Of a stretch of DNA of 64,000 bases, positions 1 to 7,687 are shown piece after piece (the stretch's first letter is position 1; every line of letters starts with the position of its first letter). The translations under genes and the position numbers were made by a program. The notes beneath the pieces were generated by a model. That model made no database searches. It had not been told where the DNA came from and saw only the letters and a list, made by a program, of their open reading frames with translations. Origin of the DNA: QHXQ01 sp036389375 (GTDB lineage Bacteria > Acidobacteriota > Blastocatellia > Pyrinomonadales > Pyrinomonadaceae); the NCBI GenBank assembly GCA_036389375.1, contig DASVQA010000078.1, forward strand, positions 5,134-69,133. The letters are read 5' to 3'.

Positions 1-636
1 GCCTATCGCACAGATTTCGATCTCCGCTCGCACTCGAACAAACCGGCGGACGCGGAAGGCAAACGCATCAACCCGGACTCGACCGAAGACCTCTCTTACT
101 TCGACGAGACGACGAAAGAGCGTTATTACCCGCACGTCATCGAACCGGCGGCCGGCGTCAATCGCTCCGTGCTCGCCTTTCTGATGGACGCTTACACCGA
201 GCGGACGACCGACAAGGGCGAGCGGCGCGTCGTGCTGCGGCTGCATCCTGAGCTTGCGCCGATCAAAGTGGCGGTGTTGCCGCTGGCGAAGAACAAACCG
301 GAGATCGTCGGCATGGCCAAAGCGATCAAACGCAGCCTGCAACCCGTCATGCGCGCCGTCTACGACGACACGGGCGGCATCGGCAAACTCTACGCACGGC
401 AGGACGAGATCGGCACGCCCTTCTGCGTCACCATCGATCATCAATCGCTCGAAGACGAAGCCGTGACCGTGCGCGACCGCGACACATGGGCACAGGAACG
501 CGTAAAGGTCGCGGAGTTGAAGGAATATCTACAGGCACGGCTCAAAGGCCCCGTGCCCGTCGGGCTTACGACCGGCGCAGATGCCGCCGCGCCCGCGCCG
601 CCCGCCGACGCTGCCGCCGACGCGCCGGCCAGTTGA
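1..636 (+). CDS. glyS: Glycyl-tRNA synthetase, C-terminal part (5' end outside window)
   Basis: Reading frame is open from base 1, so the gene begins before the window. The 211 visible residues cover the end of the class II catalytic core and the anticodon-binding domain of the single-chain (alpha2) GlyRS, which charges tRNA-Gly in the cytoplasm. Diagnostic stretches are RLHPELAPIKVAVLPL, then YDDTGGIGKLYARQDEIG and the LEDEAVTVRDRDT block, all typical of the bacterial/eukaryotic-type dimeric enzyme rather than the alpha2beta2 form. After the last conserved segment (QARLKG) there is a poorly conserved Ala/Pro/Asp-rich tail of about 30 residues, probably a disordered lineage-specific extension. 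The next gene starts about 50 bases downstream on the same strand. Confidence 0.93.
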   Translation, partial: AYRTDFDLRSHSNKPADAEGKRINPDSTEDLSYFDETTKERYYPHVIEPAAGVNRSVLAFLMDAYTERTTDKGERRVVLRLHPELAPIKVAVLPLAKNKPEIVGMAKAIKRSLQPVMRAVYDDTGGIGKLYARQDEIGTPFCVTIDHQSLEDEAVTVRDRDTWAQERVKVAELKEYLQARLKGPVPVGLTTGADAAAPAPPADAAADAPAS

Positions 637-687
637 AACCAACTTTCGACCCGCCACCGCTGCGGCGAGCGGGCACAAGGCGTCGTT

Positions 688-1104
688 ATGGCCATTCGTA
701 AACTCAAAACGCAGCGCACGGACGCGCGGCTTCTGCTCGAAGCTGACGAGCCGGTCGAGTTGCCGCCGGCCGAAATTGACGAAGCGGCGGTCATCGTACA
801 GTTCGACGCGATGCGCCCGTTCATCCCCGAACTGCTTGAGACCCTGCGCGCCGGCACGACCGCCGAACTCGTCCCCGTCATGCGCGACGGTTCGACCTTT
901 GCGATCCACACGGCGACGCGCACCTTCTGGGTCAAACTCTGGCACGCCTCGGACGAGCGCACACGCGTCGAGCGCGCACAGGTCTTAAGCTGCCTGCCTT
1001 CCACGCGCGGCGTGCAGGTCTTGATTGACGATCCGGATGCAGACGACGCCGACGACGAGTTCTTTGATGAAGCGGACGAGCCGGCCGATGATGCGCGCGC
1101 TTGA
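688..1104 (+). CDS. Small acidic protein of unknown function
   Basis: 138-residue protein that I do not recognise. It has no signal peptide and no membrane segment. Residues 1-110 look like a compact alpha/beta domain (hydrophobic strands around AAVIVQF and AELVPVMRDG, then a Phe/Trp-containing segment TFWVKLWHAS). The last 25 residues are almost entirely Asp, Glu and Ala, giving a strongly acidic, probably disordered tail. The start ATG is preceded only by a weak AAGG. It follows the glycyl-tRNA synthetase by 51 bases and could be read through from it. Codon and base usage match the neighbours, so it looks like a genuine host gene. A conserved hypothetical is the safest label. Confidence 0.65.
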   Translation: MAIRKLKTQRTDARLLLEADEPVELPPAEIDEAAVIVQFDAMRPFIPELLETLRAGTTAELVPVMRDGSTFAIHTATRTFWVKLWHASDERTRVERAQVLSCLPSTRGVQVLIDDPDADDADDEFFDEADEPADDARA

Positions 1105-1136
1105 GACGTGCGCGGTCGAGTCCAACTCAACAGCAA

Positions 1137-1284
1137 GACCCGAAGGACACCGAGCGAAGCACGAAGCCAGAGCGCCGCAACGTTGAATTAAAACTGTTCA
1201 TCCGCCCGCGCTGCTCATTCAGCCGCCGCTCATGCACCGCTTTCTTTGTCCCTTTGTCTCCTTCAGGTCTTTGTGGTTTATTCC
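1137..1284. repeat. Degenerate inverted pair of CACGAAGGACACGAAG-like tracts
   Basis: The spacer ahead of the CCA-adding enzyme holds two low-complexity tracts facing each other. Bases 1137-1166 read like repeated CGAAGGACACGAAGCA units. Bases 1240-1284 are the opposite polarity, built from CTTTGTC / CTTTGTG / GTCTCCTTC units. Together they form an imperfect inverted pair around about 75 bases of ordinary sequence. I recall similar 'cttcgtgtctttgtggttt' text as a frequent spacer element in environmental bacterial genomes, but cannot verify that here. Confidence 0.45.
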
Positions 1285-1290
1285 TTCCTG

Positions 1291-2694
1291 ATGATCGTCG
1301 AAGCCCCCGACAAGGTTCTGCGGCTGGCGCGCGCCGTGCGCGACGCGGGCGGGCGGGCGCTGCTCGTGGGCGGGTGCGTGCGCGATGCGTTGATGGGGCG
1401 CGCGTCGAAGGATTGGGACGTGGAGGTGTACGGCGTAGCGCCCGCCAACTTGCGCGCGCTGCTCGCACGCCTCGGCCACGTCAACGTCGTCGGCGAAGCC
1501 TTCACCGTCTACAAACTGGGCGCGGACTTGGACGTGTCGCTCCCGCGCCGCGAGCGCAAGACGGGGCGCGGGCATCGCGGCTTCATCATCGAAGGCGACC
1601 CGGAGATGGACGTGGCCTCGGCCGCGCGCCGACGCGATTTCACCGTCAACGCAATGCTCGCCGACCCATTGACGGCTGAAATTATCGATCCCTTCGACGG
1701 GCGCGCAGACCTCCGGCGCAAACTGCTCCGCGCGGTTGCGCCCGACACCTTCATCGAAGATTCTCTGCGCGTCCTGCGCGCCGCGCAGTTCGCCGCGCGC
1801 TTCGAATTCGATATCGCGCCGGAGACGGTCGCGCTCTGTCGCACAGTTGACCTCACAGACCTGCCGGCCGAGCGCATCTGGGGCGAACTGGAAAAGATAC
1901 TGCTCGACGCCGCACGCCCCTCCGTCGGCTTCGAGTGGCTCGGCCGGCTGGGCGCGACCGCGCAACTCTTTCCCGAAGTGCAAGCCCTCGTCGGCGTGCC
2001 GCAGGAGCCTGAGTGGCATCCTGAAGGGCCGGTTGACGTACACACATGGCTCGTCCTTGATCGCGCGCGCGAGTTGCTGGCGGGCCTGCCTTACGCGAAG
2101 CAGGTCACAGTCATGCTCGCGGCGCTCTGCCACGACTTCGGCAAGCCCGCGACAACCAGATTCATCGAAGGGCGCACGCGCTCGCGCGGGCACGACGAAG
2201 CGGGCGTCGCGCCCACGCTCAGTTTCCTCGACCGGCTGAAAATCTTCACGCTCGACGGCTACGACGTGCGCGCCCAAGTGGTCGAACTCGTGCGGGCGCA
2301 CCTGAAGCCCGGCGAGTTCTACTACCAGCGCGCGCAGCTAGGCGACGGCGCGTTTCGCCGGCTCGCGCGGCGCTGCGAGCTTGAGTTGCTCTACCGCGTC
2401 GCGCGGGCCGACACGCTTGGGCGCAACGCCCCCTGGGTGCCGCGCGCGCAATGGTTCGACGCCGTGCCGCAGGAATGGTTCATCGCCCGCGCCCGCGAAC
2501 TTGAGGTGGCGGAGCGCGCGCCCGCGCCGCTCCTGCTCGGCCGGCATCTGATCGAGTTGGGGCTGAAGCCCTCGCCGCGCTTCGGCCGCATACTCAGCAC
2601 TGTGTACGACATGCAACTCGACGGGCGCGTGCAGACGCTCGCAGAGGCGCAAGCCGCCGCGCGCCAAATGCTAGCACCGAGGATTGAAGATTAA
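1291..2694 (+). CDS. cca: CCA tRNA nucleotidyltransferase / poly(A) polymerase family, with HD domain
   Basis: 467-residue cytoplasmic nucleotidyltransferase that adds or repairs the 3' CCA end of tRNAs (some relatives add poly(A)). The N-terminal head carries the class II signature LLVGGCVRDALMG followed by the metal-binding DWDVEVYG, then the RRRDFTVNAML motif and the DPFDGRADL / EDSLRVLRA segments. A C-terminal HD phosphohydrolase-like domain is present (LAALCHDFGKPATT). The frame can be extended upstream by 15 codons (MSLCLLQVF...), but that extension lies inside the low-complexity repeat tract, so the ATG at 1291 (MIVEAPDKVLRLA) is the better start. The 3' end stops 33 bases short of the convergent cyclase gene. 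CCA-adding versus poly(A)-adding activity cannot be separated by eye. Confidence 0.88.
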   Translation: MIVEAPDKVLRLARAVRDAGGRALLVGGCVRDALMGRASKDWDVEVYGVAPANLRALLARLGHVNVVGEAFTVYKLGADLDVSLPRRERKTGRGHRGFIIEGDPEMDVASAARRRDFTVNAMLADPLTAEIIDPFDGRADLRRKLLRAVAPDTFIEDSLRVLRAAQFAARFEFDIAPETVALCRTVDLTDLPAERIWGELEKILLDAARPSVGFEWLGRLGATAQLFPEVQALVGVPQEPEWHPEGPVDVHTWLVLDRARELLAGLPYAKQVTVMLAALCHDFGKPATTRFIEGRTRSRGHDEAGVAPTLSFLDRLKIFTLDGYDVRAQVVELVRAHLKPGEFYYQRAQLGDGAFRRLARRCELELLYRVARADTLGRNAPWVPRAQWFDAVPQEWFIARARELEVAERAPAPLLLGRHLIELGLKPSPRFGRILSTVYDMQLDGRVQTLAEAQAAARQMLAPRIED

Positions 2695-2726
2695 GTGGCG
2701 CAACGCGGGCCACGAACGCGCGCGGG

Positions 2727-4445
2727 TTACGTTAAGTGTGCTTGCAATGCGACAAAGGGAGGATGATTCTCGTGCCCGACCCGCGTGACTTTGAATTTAC
2801 CGCCGCACGGCTCAAGAAACTCTTTCTTCAGATGTTCCGTCACACTGGTATCTTTCCCGACCGCTTGAATCCGCAGCGTCACGATGCCGTCTGCAGGCGG
2901 AAACTTACCCGACTTCAGTTCCAACAGAATCCCTTCGCTGGAAAAGTCCATAATCTTCGCTTCGACTCGTTGGAGCGCCTGATTCTCTTCCCATTCAATA
3001 TTGGTGGCTGGTGGCGGGTCTGATTCGCAGGTACGGCGTGGATATTTACGCCGGTCTTGCCCGTCAGTTTTATGGAGCACGCCATAGACGTGTTTAAACC
3101 AATCGTCGCGCTGCTCAAAGATGCCTTGCAAAATCTTGGCGCGGTTCACGATCTGCGCGCCCACGTGAAAGAGGTCTGTGTTCGATGTAGTCCAGAGCTT
3201 GTTGAAGTGGTCTTCCAGAATGCTGAAGGTAGCGGTGCTGATATTTTCATGCATCTGAAATTTAAAGACCGGCATGAGCGGGCCAAGCGTCGGGCTTTCC
3301 TGCGGCGTAGTGCGACCGCGTCCGAACGTGTACGGTTGAAAATAGGCTGAGTCGTCTATGATCACTAACCAGCAGACCGGCGTGTGCATGTAGAATCGGA
3401 CAGCCGATCTGAAGGCCGGCCGGCGTTTAAGTTCCGAATAACGATCATGGAAGGTGCGATAAAGTTGCTGCTGAAAATAGGGTTCAAGCGGTGGCTTTTT
3501 ACTGCGATTGGTTTCAACGATCTCGCGGAAGGCATCAGGTGTGATCTCCAAAAAGGTACGGAATAGCGCAGGACTGCGCAGCGCATCCAGTAAAAGTATT
3601 CTGAGATCTAGATCGTTAATCTTTTGATCGAGTGTCGGCAGCAATTCGACGAGGTTGATCTTCTCTAACAGTCCGACGCCTAAAATCCAAATGCGGTTTT
3701 GTGCGGCAGCAATGTCTTGCAGGACGCTGCCCGTGACCTCATCGCGCGAGTAATAAATCTTCTTCAGTCCGCACGCGGTAGCCGATTTGAAGAGTCGGAC
3801 GGCTTCTTCCTGTTTGAGCGCGTTCTCAAAAGTCGTATTGAGGCCGGGGTGCTCCTCCGCCACGTATTGATAAATCTTGGTTGGGACATCGGCATGTTTA
3901 ATGGTTACGTCATGCGAATGGAACAAACCGGGTTTGATATATTTCTGGCGATGCTTAAGCGTTTCAAATACGGCTTGCCCAACGAAAATTTGATTGCCTT
4001 CGGCATGGCTCATAATGCGTTGCGCCATGTTAATGCCGGCACCGGCAATGTTCCGGCCGCCATTAATGTCGGTCACAATGTTGTCGTCCGGGTGTTCGTT
4101 CACGCCGATTCGTACTTGAAACTTAACCTCGTCGTTGACCGCAGTAGATTCGTTATAAGCCTGCACGCGTTCTATAATGCTTAGCGCGAGCCGCAGATGC
4201 ACGTCATAAAACGACTCGACCCGTGCCTCGACATATACCAAAGCCACACAGATGCCGTCGCCCGTGGGCAGGTAGATGACGCTCTCGCCCGGTCCATCGG
4301 GAATCTTCTGCTCGGCTACGGCATCTTTTACAATCTGATTCAATACGCTAACAATTTCTGTCTGCGCCTCTGTGCTTCTCTCCTTCGTGAAATCAACAAC
4401 GTCGAGGAACACGTACCTGGCTTGAGTGGGCTGTGCTTCAGGCAT
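2727..4445 (-). CDS. Class III nucleotide cyclase-like domain fused to a C-terminal PilZ domain
   Basis: 572 residues, three parts. Residues 8-195 are a cyclase homology domain: metal aspartates D15 (FLDVVDFT) and D63 (PTGDGI), and the Asn/Arg pair in INMAQRI (N139, R143). The usual substrate-specifying Lys and Asp positions are not obvious (Tyr/Leu-Pro before TGDG; Asn in place of Asp ahead of GAGIN), so activity or base preference is uncertain. Residues 210-430 are an unassigned middle region with an alpha/beta look. Residues 463-570 are a PilZ domain with both c-di-GMP contacts intact: R466-x3-R470 and D500-x-S-x2-G505. No membrane segment is seen. The start is supported by GGAAGG 11 bases upstream. 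Coding DNA is visibly less GC-rich than both neighbours, which suggests recent acquisition. It likely links two nucleotide signals in one cytoplasmic protein. Confidence 0.8.
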   Translation of the reverse strand: MPEAQPTQARYVFLDVVDFTKERSTEAQTEIVSVLNQIVKDAVAEQKIPDGPGESVIYLPTGDGICVALVYVEARVESFYDVHLRLALSIIERVQAYNESTAVNDEVKFQVRIGVNEHPDDNIVTDINGGRNIAGAGINMAQRIMSHAEGNQIFVGQAVFETLKHRQKYIKPGLFHSHDVTIKHADVPTKIYQYVAEEHPGLNTTFENALKQEEAVRLFKSATACGLKKIYYSRDEVTGSVLQDIAAAQNRIWILGVGLLEKINLVELLPTLDQKINDLDLRILLLDALRSPALFRTFLEITPDAFREIVETNRSKKPPLEPYFQQQLYRTFHDRYSELKRRPAFRSAVRFYMHTPVCWLVIIDDSAYFQPYTFGRGRTTPQESPTLGPLMPVFKFQMHENISTATFSILEDHFNKLWTTSNTDLFHVGAQIVNRAKILQGIFEQRDDWFKHVYGVLHKTDGQDRRKYPRRTCESDPPPATNIEWEENQALQRVEAKIMDFSSEGILLELKSGKFPPADGIVTLRIQAVGKDTSVTEHLKKEFLEPCGGKFKVTRVGHENHPPFVALQAHLT

Positions 4446-4795
4446 TCTGGACTCATCCTTCCGACTGTATATTGTGTCTGAGCGTAGCGAATGCGTAAGG
4501 TATTACCGATAGCTCAGGGTTAGCCCCTTGCCGCTTAGCATATCATTATTTACCGGACGCATATAGCTTATGACTTAACAGCCCGGCGGCGGCCGAAGCG
4601 CCCGGCACGCACTTTGGTTGGACGTTCAGATAGGACGTCATACACCAGCGCCCACTTGGTGGGCGTCCGTGTGTGTTGTAAGATGCCCCTTAAATTTCGC
4701 CCTTTTACCATTGCAATCGCAGGTCATGCGCTTCGCTTGTCTCTCGCCCGAACCAAGCGCATGTGAAACCGAAATATCATTATGGAGAGCAAGCC
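4446..4795. other. Divergent spacer between cyclase-PilZ gene and acyl-CoA dehydrogenase gene
   Basis: 350 bases without a convincing gene. It contains the GGAAGG ribosome site of the leftward cyclase gene (4457-4462), an AT-rich patch around 4540-4580 that stands out from the GC-rich surroundings and could hold promoters, and a short perfect hairpin (4649-4655 with 4659-4665, 3-base loop). The GGAG ribosome site for the rightward gene is at 4784-4787. I could not define a clear -35/-10 pair on either strand. Confidence 0.5.
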
Positions 4796-6028
4796 ATGAT
4801 TGAATTAGAACTGACCGAAGATCATCTATCCATCCGCAACACCGTGCGCGAGTTTGCGCGCAAAGAGGTTGCGCCGCGCATTAAAGAGTTGGACGAGCAG
4901 CAGCGGTTTGATCGTTCCATTCTCGACAAGATGGCGGAGTTGAATCTGCTCGGCGTCTGCATCCCGGAAGAGTACGGCGGGGCGGGCTTCGATTACATCG
5001 CGCTCGGGCTCGTGTGCGAAGAACTGGAAGCCGTGGACACCTTCATGCGCGTCATCATGTCGGTACACACGGGGCTTAATTCGTTGACGCTCTACGCGTG
5101 GGGCACGGAGGAGCAGAAACGCAAGTATCTCGTGCCGCAGGCGAAGGGCGAGAAGATCGCAACTTACGGGCTGACCGAACCGGGCGCAGGCTCGGACGTG
5201 GTCGGCGCGCGTTCGACGGGGCGACGCGAAGGCGACGAGTGGGTTTTGAACGGCGAGAAGATGTGGATCAGTCTCGCCGACATGGCCGACAATTTCCTCT
5301 TCTTCTGTTGGACGGACGAAGAGAAACGTAAGCGGCGCGACCACACGGGCATGTCCTGCTTCATCGTCGAACGCGGCATGAAGGGTTTTTCTTCCGGCAC
5401 GATTCACGGCAAGATGGGCATCCGCGCGGGCAACACCGGCTACTTCTCGCTGCAAGACGTGCGCGTGCCGGCCGAGAATCTGGTTGGGGCAGAGGGCGAG
5501 GGCTTCAAGATCGCCATGTTCGCGTTGGAGCAGGGGCGCTACACCGTCGCTTCGGGCGCGACCGGCATCATTCGTGCATCGCGCGATGCCGCCATCGCCT
5601 ACGCCAACACGCGCGAGACGTTCGGCACGAAGATCGCCAATCATCAATTAGTGAAACAGAAGATCGCCGAGATGGAAGCCGACTATCAGATGTGCTACCT
5701 GCTCTGGCTGCGCGCCGGCTGGTTGAAGAATCAAGGCAAGGTGAACGCGAAGGAGACTTCTCTGGCCAAGTGGCAGGCAACGGTGCGCAGTGAAAAGGCG
5801 GCCTCGATGGCGATTGAAGTGCATGGCGCGAACGGCTACTCGAACGACTACCCCGTCGAGCGCTACCTGCGCAACTCCAAAGCCGCCGTCATCTACGAAG
5901 GCACGCGCGACATACACACGCTCATGCAGGCCGATTGGGCGCTCGGTCTGAAGAAAGAGAAGCCTGCGCGCGTGACGCTCCCGCCCTACAAACCGGCCGA
6001 AGCGCGTGCAGCCGGCGCGGCCGATTGA
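4796..6028 (+). CDS. Acyl-CoA dehydrogenase
   Basis: 410-residue FAD-dependent acyl-CoA dehydrogenase, catalysing alpha,beta-desaturation of an acyl-CoA thioester in fatty-acid or branched-chain amino-acid breakdown. The order is as in the family: N-terminal helical domain, the flavin/substrate motif GLTEPGAGSDVVGARSTG followed by GEKMWIS, the middle beta domain, and the C-terminal helical domain with FGTKIANHQLVKQKIAEME and IYEGTRDIHTLMQADWALG, where the Glu of YEGT is the predicted catalytic base as in short-chain and glutaryl-type enzymes. The start at 4796 has GGAG 8 bases upstream; the in-frame ATG 11 codons earlier has no ribosome site. Chain-length specificity cannot be told from sequence. 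No beta-oxidation partner lies next to it; a strong hairpin separates it from the convergent phosphoesterase. Confidence 0.93.
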   Translation: MIELELTEDHLSIRNTVREFARKEVAPRIKELDEQQRFDRSILDKMAELNLLGVCIPEEYGGAGFDYIALGLVCEELEAVDTFMRVIMSVHTGLNSLTLYAWGTEEQKRKYLVPQAKGEKIATYGLTEPGAGSDVVGARSTGRREGDEWVLNGEKMWISLADMADNFLFFCWTDEEKRKRRDHTGMSCFIVERGMKGFSSGTIHGKMGIRAGNTGYFSLQDVRVPAENLVGAEGEGFKIAMFALEQGRYTVASGATGIIRASRDAAIAYANTRETFGTKIANHQLVKQKIAEMEADYQMCYLLWLRAGWLKNQGKVNAKETSLAKWQATVRSEKAASMAIEVHGANGYSNDYPVERYLRNSKAAVIYEGTRDIHTLMQADWALGLKKEKPARVTLPPYKPAEARAAGAAD

Positions 6029-6056
6029 GCGAAAGAAAACTAAAGAGCACTAACCG

Positions 6057-6115
6057 GCCAGCCCCGCCGCGCGCAAAGAAGAACCGACCTCTTCTTTATG
6101 TGCGGCGGGGCTGGC
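6057..6115. terminator. Long hairpin between convergent genes (bidirectional terminator)
   Basis: A perfect 14-bp GC-rich stem (6057-6070 with 6102-6115) is extended inward by an imperfect A/G-rich : T/C-rich stem (AAAGAAGA pairing with TCTTCTTT). It sits between the stop codons of the rightward acyl-CoA dehydrogenase and the leftward phosphoesterase. No clean U-tract follows on the plus strand. Confidence 0.65.
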
Positions 6116-6141
6116 TGATCTGCTTTTCGCCGGCCGGTGAT

Positions 6142-7512
6142 TCAGGTGAGCGGCGTCACCTGTTGCCAGGCGATGCAACCGAGTTGGTCGTAGATCTGTT
6201 CGGTGACTGAGTCGGCGGTGAAGGTCAGCAAGGCAAAGCCGTTCAGCACGCGGTTCTGTTGTTGCAGGTCTGGCGCGGGCATGGGCGTGTTGGCGAAGTA
6301 GCTGATGGTGTCGAGATTGCTGCCGTCGGCGTTTTGTAGCCCGTAGGCGCTGCCGAAGGGGATCGCGCCGTGCCCGATGCAGCGCCCCGCCATCGCGCCC
6401 GCCGCCGACTGCGCCGAATAGACGATGGCGTTGTGTATGTGCCCCCAGTACCAGAGGTCGGGCGCGCGCCCCAACGCGTCGGTCACGTCCTGCAACAAGT
6501 GGAGCGGCGCTGTACCGTCGGTCGTGATCGGGTTGTGATGAGTCATCACGATGATCTTCTTGCCGATGGCGGCGCAAGCCTTGAGGAAATTGATCTGACC
6601 TTGATCGACGACCGCACCGTTCATGAAGAGACCGTCAATGTCAGAGTAGTAGGCTGAATCGAGACCGACGATGAGCCAGCTATCGCCTTCGAGCGCAAAA
6701 TAGCTCGTCCCATGTTGCGGACGGAACATGTCGGCGGTCAGCGCCTTGCCGAAGTAGCCGTTCGCGCCGTCGTACATCTCATGGTTTGAGTTGAGCGTAA
6801 ACGTGCCCTTCGTGCCCGCCTGCCAGATGTTCACGAAGTTGTCCACCTCTTCGCCCGTCAAGCCGAACGGCGCTTGCTCCGTACCCGCGTAATAGACATC
6901 GCCCAGATGGATCGTATAGTCCGGTTGCAACTTCGCGACCTGCGCCAGCACCGCCAGCGCCGGCCCCGTCGAAGCGCCATCCGCCCACTGCCCCGTGCCC
7001 CAATCGCCGATGACCGCCACCGTCACCGGCCCGCTCCCCGCCTGCACGCATTGCGGCTCACCCCCGAACGGCGCTTTCTTAATTGCGCCCACACGCAGTC
7101 TGATGCAGTACAAGAGCGCCAAAACCCAACCCGGATCGAGTTCATACTTCACAAAGCCCAGCAACGTGCCATCGGAACTGACCACACCCGCGCCTTCTAA
7201 CTCAGCCCGCCATTGCTCGATTATCTCCGGCGTGATGCTCGTCGGCGGCAGCCGCAGCAGCCGCGCCAACACAAAAAAGTCCGTATCAAGTATGTAGAGC
7301 ACAAGGCCGAACTCCGCATTACCCGGTTCGCTATCCGGCGGCTTCTGCCCGTCCATCAGCTTCATCAACTTCGTCTCGCACGCCTTCAGATACGCCCCCA
7401 AAGCGTCGAAACTGGCCGCCGACTCCGCCACCAGATTGAGCGCCAGATGGGCTTTAATCTCCGCCGCCAACGCCTCGGCCTTCAGCCGGTGTTCCACCGA
7501 TAAAAGCGACAC
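6142..7512 (-). CDS. Calcineurin-like metallophosphoesterase
   Basis: 456-residue predicted binuclear metallophosphoesterase. All family blocks are visible in order: GDWGTGQWADG, HLGDVYYAG, the SNHEMYDG variant of GNHE, MTHHNPITTDG and WYWGHIHNAIVYS (GHxH). The first 120 residues are helical and not part of the catalytic fold. The frame is open for 32 codons further upstream, but the best start is the GTG at 7512 (MSLLSVEHRLKAEAL), because a GGAGG lies 10 bases before it. No signal peptide is evident, so the protein is probably cytoplasmic. The substrate is unknown; relatives act on phosphate mono- and diesters and on cyclic nucleotides. The gene stands alone, downstream of the ROCO gene on the same strand. 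Confidence 0.87.
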   Translation of the reverse strand: MSLLSVEHRLKAEALAAEIKAHLALNLVAESAASFDALGAYLKACETKLMKLMDGQKPPDSEPGNAEFGLVLYILDTDFFVLARLLRLPPTSITPEIIEQWRAELEGAGVVSSDGTLLGFVKYELDPGWVLALLYCIRLRVGAIKKAPFGGEPQCVQAGSGPVTVAVIGDWGTGQWADGASTGPALAVLAQVAKLQPDYTIHLGDVYYAGTEQAPFGLTGEEVDNFVNIWQAGTKGTFTLNSNHEMYDGANGYFGKALTADMFRPQHGTSYFALEGDSWLIVGLDSAYYSDIDGLFMNGAVVDQGQINFLKACAAIGKKIIVMTHHNPITTDGTAPLHLLQDVTDALGRAPDLWYWGHIHNAIVYSAQSAAGAMAGRCIGHGAIPFGSAYGLQNADGSNLDTISYFANTPMPAPDLQQQNRVLNGFALLTFTADSVTEQIYDQLGCIAWQQVTPLT

Positions 7513-7687
7513 AGGTTTGATTCCTCCATGCAAAATAGACTGACGGGCTGGCCTACAAGAATTTGGTGAGGTTAACAGGCATCCGCGCGCAACCGCGCGC
7601 TTGAACAATCAAGTCGCGGGCAAAATAGGCCGGTTCATGGACGATGTCAACAAAAATCGCGCCAACATGAAGCGCGACGGGTGAGAG

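Noticed and set aside
4642..4672. Short hairpin upstream of the acyl-CoA dehydrogenase gene as a terminator or riboswitch
   Set aside because: Only a 7-bp stem with a 3-base loop, no U-tract and no recognisable aptamer; mentioned only as part of the spacer.
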